Source: DAOVIY01 sp964441595
GTDB lineage: Bacteria > Patescibacteriota > Minisyncoccia > UBA6257
Length of the DNA stretch: 5,896 bases
Direction: 5' to 3'
NCBI GenBank assembly: GCA_964441595.1
Contig: CAYTXM010000023.1
Coordinates: 1-5,896, forward strand
This document shows, piece after piece, positions 3,238-5,896 of this stretch. A program made the position numbers and the translations under genes. Each line of letters begins with the position of its first letter. The stretch's first letter is position 1. The notes under the pieces are model-generated. The model did not search any database, was not told the DNA's origin, and saw only the letters and a program-made list of their open reading frames with translations.

Positions 3238-4404
3238 ATGAAAGTTATAAAAACATATTTAGATTATGCTGCTACTACTCCAGTTGACCCTCGCGTATTA
3301 AAAGCGATGCTTCCTTATTTTACAGAAAAATTTGGAAATTCTGTTTCTCTACATAGTTTTGGCGAAGAAGCAAAAAGAGCTTTGGAAAAAAGCCGTTCAA
3401 TAATGGCAAAAACCCTGAATGCAAAGAATGAAAACGAAATAATCTTTACAAGTTCAGCAACAGAAAGCAATAATCTTGCTATTAAAGGAATGGCCTTTGC
3501 TAACCAAAACAAAGGAAAACACATTATTATTTCTTCTATTGAACATAGCTGTGTTTTAAATAGTGCTGAATGGTTAAAAAAACAAGGTTTTAAAATCACA
3601 AAAATAAAAGTCGATAAGTATGGCGTAATTAATCCAAAAGAAATAGAAAAAGCAATAAGAAAAGATACAATTTTAATATCAATTATCCATGCTAATAATG
3701 AAATTGGAACGATTGAACCAATTGAAGAAATAGGAAATATCTGTGAAAAAAAGAAAATATATTTTCATACTGACGCAGTTCAAAGCTTTGCAAAAATACC
3801 TATTGACGTACAAAAAATGAGAGTTGATCTATTAACTGCTTCTTCGCATAAACTCTATGGACCAAAAGGTGCAGCTTTATTGTATATTAAAAAAGGAACA
3901 AATATTGAACCATTAATTCACGGAGGAGACCATGAATTTGGGTTAAGAGCATCAACTGTTAATGTTCCGGCAATTGTAGGATTTGGAAAAACAGTAGAAA
4001 TTTGTGAAAAGGAAATGAAAAAAGAGTCAAAAAGACTAAGCAAATTAAGAGATAAATTAATTAATGGAGTTTTAAAGAAAATCTCTGATTCTTATCTTAA
4101 TGGTCATCCAAAAAAACGATTGCCTAATAATACTAACTTCCGGTTTTCTTATGTTGAAGGAGAAGCGATTTTAATGGATTTAAATTCATATGGAATTGCT
4201 GGTTCTTCTGGTTCTGCTTGTTCTTCTGAAAAATTAGAGCCTAGCCATGTTCTTTTGGCATGTGGATTGCGCCCAGAACAAGCTCATGGTTCTTTAAGAT
4301 TAACAATGGGAAGATGGACAAAAGAAAAAGATATTAATTATACTCTTAAAATATTGCCAAAAACTATAAAAAAATTAAGAAAAATATCCCCATATGTACA
4401 ATAA
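3238..4404 (+). CDS. iscS: Cysteine desulfurase, IscS/NifS family
   Basis: This PLP enzyme converts L-cysteine to L-alanine and holds the released sulfur as a persulfide for Fe-S cluster assembly and tRNA thiolation in the cytoplasm. The 388 residues are full length. Visible features are the N-terminal YLDYAATTPVDP (7-18), the phosphate-binding TSSATESNN (71-79), His103 over the PLP ring, the NNE turn (153-155), Asp179 in HTDA, the Schiff-base lysine K205 in SSHKLYGPKG, HGGDHEFGLRAST (228-240), and the persulfide Cys328 in GSSGSACSS followed by EPSHVLLACG. The short loop around Cys328 and the motif order point to the group that contains IscS and NifS rather than SufS. It opens the operon; its last 11 nt overlap the start of iscU, implying coupled translation. 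The tRNA context of mnmA suggests at least partial use for tRNA thiolation. Confidence 0.95.
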   Translation: MKVIKTYLDYAATTPVDPRVLKAMLPYFTEKFGNSVSLHSFGEEAKRALEKSRSIMAKTLNAKNENEIIFTSSATESNNLAIKGMAFANQNKGKHIIISSIEHSCVLNSAEWLKKQGFKITKIKVDKYGVINPKEIEKAIRKDTILISIIHANNEIGTIEPIEEIGNICEKKKIYFHTDAVQSFAKIPIDVQKMRVDLLTASSHKLYGPKGAALLYIKKGTNIEPLIHGGDHEFGLRASTVNVPAIVGFGKTVEICEKEMKKESKRLSKLRDKLINGVLKKISDSYLNGHPKKRLPNNTNFRFSYVEGEAILMDLNSYGIAGSSGSACSSEKLEPSHVLLACGLRPEQAHGSLRLTMGRWTKEKDINYTLKILPKTIKKLRKISPYVQ

Positions 4405-4864
4405 AAAAGTTCTACAACATTTTAAGTCTCCTCATAACTTTGGAAAAATAAAAAACCCTGACGGCATTGGTAAAGTCGGAAATATTATTTGTGGAGATGT
4501 AATGTGGATTTATATAAAAATAGGAAATAATAAAAAAGGAGAAGAAATAATTAAAGATATTAAATTTGAAACCTATGGATGCGTAGCCGCTTTAGCAAGT
4601 AGCAGCATAGTTACTGATTTAGCAAAAGGAAAGACTATAGAACAAGCTCTTAAAATCAACCAGGAAGAAATGATAAAATCCTTAGGTGGTTTACCTCCAA
4701 TAAAGACCCACTGTTCTATTCTAGCTGTTGATGCTTTATTAGAAGCAATTTATGACTATTCAATAAAAAACAAAAAAATAATCTCTAAAGAATTAGAAAA
4801 ACATCACAAGAGAGTAGAAAGAGAAGAAAAAATAATTGAAGAAAAGTATAAGGAATGGAGTTAG
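4394..4864 (+). CDS. iscU: Fe-S cluster assembly scaffold, IscU/NifU-N type
   Basis: IscU builds [2Fe-2S] or [4Fe-4S] clusters from iron and IscS-derived sulfur and hands them to client proteins. All ligand and assembly residues are present: Cys33 and Asp35 in ICGDVM, Cys63 in TYGCVAALASSS, and His106-Cys107 in LPPIKTHCSILA. The GCVAA text differs from the common GCGSA. The core (1-125) matches family length; residues ~126-156 add a charged Lys/Glu-rich tail likely to form a helix, making 156 residues against about 128 in E. coli IscU. No hscA, hscB, fdx or iscA lies beside it. It overlaps iscS by 11 nt and mnmA by 10 nt. The ATG at 4394 aligns with the usual N-terminus (YNKKVLQHFKSPHNFG). 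Confidence 0.93.
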   Translation: MYNKKVLQHFKSPHNFGKIKNPDGIGKVGNIICGDVMWIYIKIGNNKKGEEIIKDIKFETYGCVAALASSSIVTDLAKGKTIEQALKINQEEMIKSLGGLPPIKTHCSILAVDALLEAIYDYSIKNKKIISKELEKHHKRVEREEKIIEEKYKEWS

Positions 4865-5895
4865 GCAAGGGTAAAAAAATAATTGTTGGAATGTCTGGTG
4901 GAATAGATTCTTCCATGGCTTTAATATTATTAAAAAAACAAGGGTGGAATCCAATTGGTGTTTCTTTAAATCTGCCTAATTCTGAACAATCCTTAAAAAT
5001 TGCTAAAAGTATTTGTAAAAAATTAGATGTCCCCTATTACGTTATAAACGCCAGAAAAGATTTTCAAAAAGAAGTTGTTGATTATTTCATTTCTGAATGG
5101 AAAAATTTAAGAACTCCAAATCCATGCGTTGTTTGTAATCCTAATTTTAAATTCAAGCAATTATTACAATGGGCAAAAAAACATAAAATCGAATATGTTG
5201 CCACTGGTCACTACGCACGACTCAAATTCAATAATAAAACTAAAAAATACGAGCTTCTAAAGGGTAAAGATAAAAATAAGGACCAGTCATATGATTTATG
5301 TTTATTGCCACAAAAATACCTTAGCCACATCATTCTCCCTTTAGGTAATTATACAAAAAAAAGAATTTATGAAATCGCGCAAAAAGAAGATTTTAAGCTA
5401 TTAGTTAATAAAAAAGAAAGTCAGGATTTTTGCTTCATTGCAAAACAATCACTTTGTCCATTTCTTAAAGAAAAAATCGGCGAAAAACAAGGATTAATTT
5501 TAGATTTAAAGGGAAATGTGATATCTAAACACCAAGGATTGCATTTTTTTACCATAGGACAACGAAAAGGCATAAAATTATCTGGCGGTCCATATTTTGT
5601 AGCGAGCTGGGATAAAAATAAAAACACGCTTTTTGTTACTAAAAATAAAAAAACTCTCTATAAAAAAGAGCTGTTTGTTTTTCCATATCATTTAATCTCA
5701 GGAGAAAAAATAACAAAACCTATTAACGCGCAAATTAGAGTCCGCTATCAACAAAAACTATCGCCAGCTTGTTTGATTCCGGAAAAGAGAAAATTAAAAA
5801 TTATTTTAGAAAAAAGTGTCTTTGCACCTACTCCCGGCCAATTTGCCGTATTCTATCAAAAAGACAAATGTTTAGGCGGCGGAAGAATAATTTGA
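4855..5895 (+). CDS. mnmA: tRNA-specific 2-thiouridylase MnmA
   Basis: MnmA activates C2 of wobble uridine in tRNA for Lys, Glu and Gln with ATP and inserts sulfur, giving s2U34. The PP-loop SGGIDSS is at 14-20. RTPNPCVVCN (86-95) carries Cys94, aligned with the catalytic Cys102 of E. coli. ATGHYARL (116-123) and KDQSYDLCLL (142-151) follow, then Cys193 in ESQDFCFI, the partner of E. coli Cys199. The central domain has HQGLHFFTIGQRKGI (226-240), and the C-terminal barrel ends at APTPGQFAVFY and LGGGRII. At 346 residues it is slightly short: the loop after the PP-loop domain (about 38-46) lacks the insert seen in E. coli, and the C-terminal tail is trimmed. The TGA stop ends one base before the window edge. 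Cys91 replaces an Asp of E. coli, giving CxxC plus a distant Cys. It overlaps iscU by 10 nt; an AAGGA directly abuts the ATG, too near to act as a normal ribosome site. Confidence 0.95.
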   Translation: MELGKGKKIIVGMSGGIDSSMALILLKKQGWNPIGVSLNLPNSEQSLKIAKSICKKLDVPYYVINARKDFQKEVVDYFISEWKNLRTPNPCVVCNPNFKFKQLLQWAKKHKIEYVATGHYARLKFNNKTKKYELLKGKDKNKDQSYDLCLLPQKYLSHIILPLGNYTKKRIYEIAQKEDFKLLVNKKESQDFCFIAKQSLCPFLKEKIGEKQGLILDLKGNVISKHQGLHFFTIGQRKGIKLSGGPYFVASWDKNKNTLFVTKNKKTLYKKELFVFPYHLISGEKITKPINAQIRVRYQQKLSPACLIPEKRKLKIILEKSVFAPTPGQFAVFYQKDKCLGGGRII

Positions 5896-5896
5896 G

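Noticed and set aside
5893..5895. TGA read as glycine (Gracilibacteria or Absconditabacteria code)
   Set aside because: The TGA comes right after LGGGRII, near the expected MnmA end, and no gene in the window needs TGA as a sense codon. The one base left after it prevents a full test.
1..5896. CRISPR array, riboswitch or toxin-antitoxin pair
   Set aside because: No regularly spaced repeats, no recognisable metabolite-binding leader other than the L10 leader, and no paired small genes with toxin-like features.

Overview
This AT-rich window carries core translation genes, two tRNAs, three small genes of unknown function and a tight sulfur-transfer operon. The layout suggests a small-genome bacterium, most likely of the Candidate Phyla Radiation (Patescibacteria, Parcubacteria-like). 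That is inference: there is no 16S gene here. The clues are AT-rich spacers, tRNA genes without an encoded CCA, start codons mostly lacking a Shine-Dalgarno sequence, rplJ-rplL detached from their usual rplKA and rpoBC neighbours, and an overlapping iscS-iscU-mnmA set. The only TGA stop seen falls at a family-typical C-terminus, so the standard bacterial code fits.

Positions 1-1300 read leftward (minus strand). They hold two small genes for single-pass membrane proteins (266-664 and 970-1197), each with a promoter, a Thr-rich linker and a shared 5'-UTR box. Two copies of a ~93-bp intergenic repeat (137-228 and 800-892) lie around the first of them. Each copy looks like a complete tiny RNA gene: a sigma70-type promoter, a ~21-bp hairpin with a CUUG tetraloop, and a run of U. 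The copies differ on one hairpin arm only, and nearly all differences preserve pairing on the minus strand. This is the most novel signal in the window.

Positions 1351-2610 (minus) are the rplJ-rplL-tRNA-Val(CAC) unit. It has a near-consensus promoter, an L10-type leader and a terminator hairpin just before rplJ. An 8-nt segment at the start of the leader is complementary to the terminator loop, which suggests transcription attenuation by L10(L12). Positions 2617-3035 hold a basic 103-residue protein of unknown family, with its own promoter and operator-like palindrome and the only good Shine-Dalgarno site. It is bracketed by 16-bp inverted repeats. tRNA-Thr(CGT) follows at 3093-3164.

From 3196 the plus strand carries iscS, iscU and mnmA with 10-11-nt overlaps. 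Their presumed joint job is to take sulfur from cysteine (IscS), pass it to a scaffold as Fe-S clusters (IscU), and use sulfur and possibly a cluster to thiolate wobble uridine in tRNA (MnmA). All genes with recognised functions in the window therefore serve translation directly or through tRNA modification.
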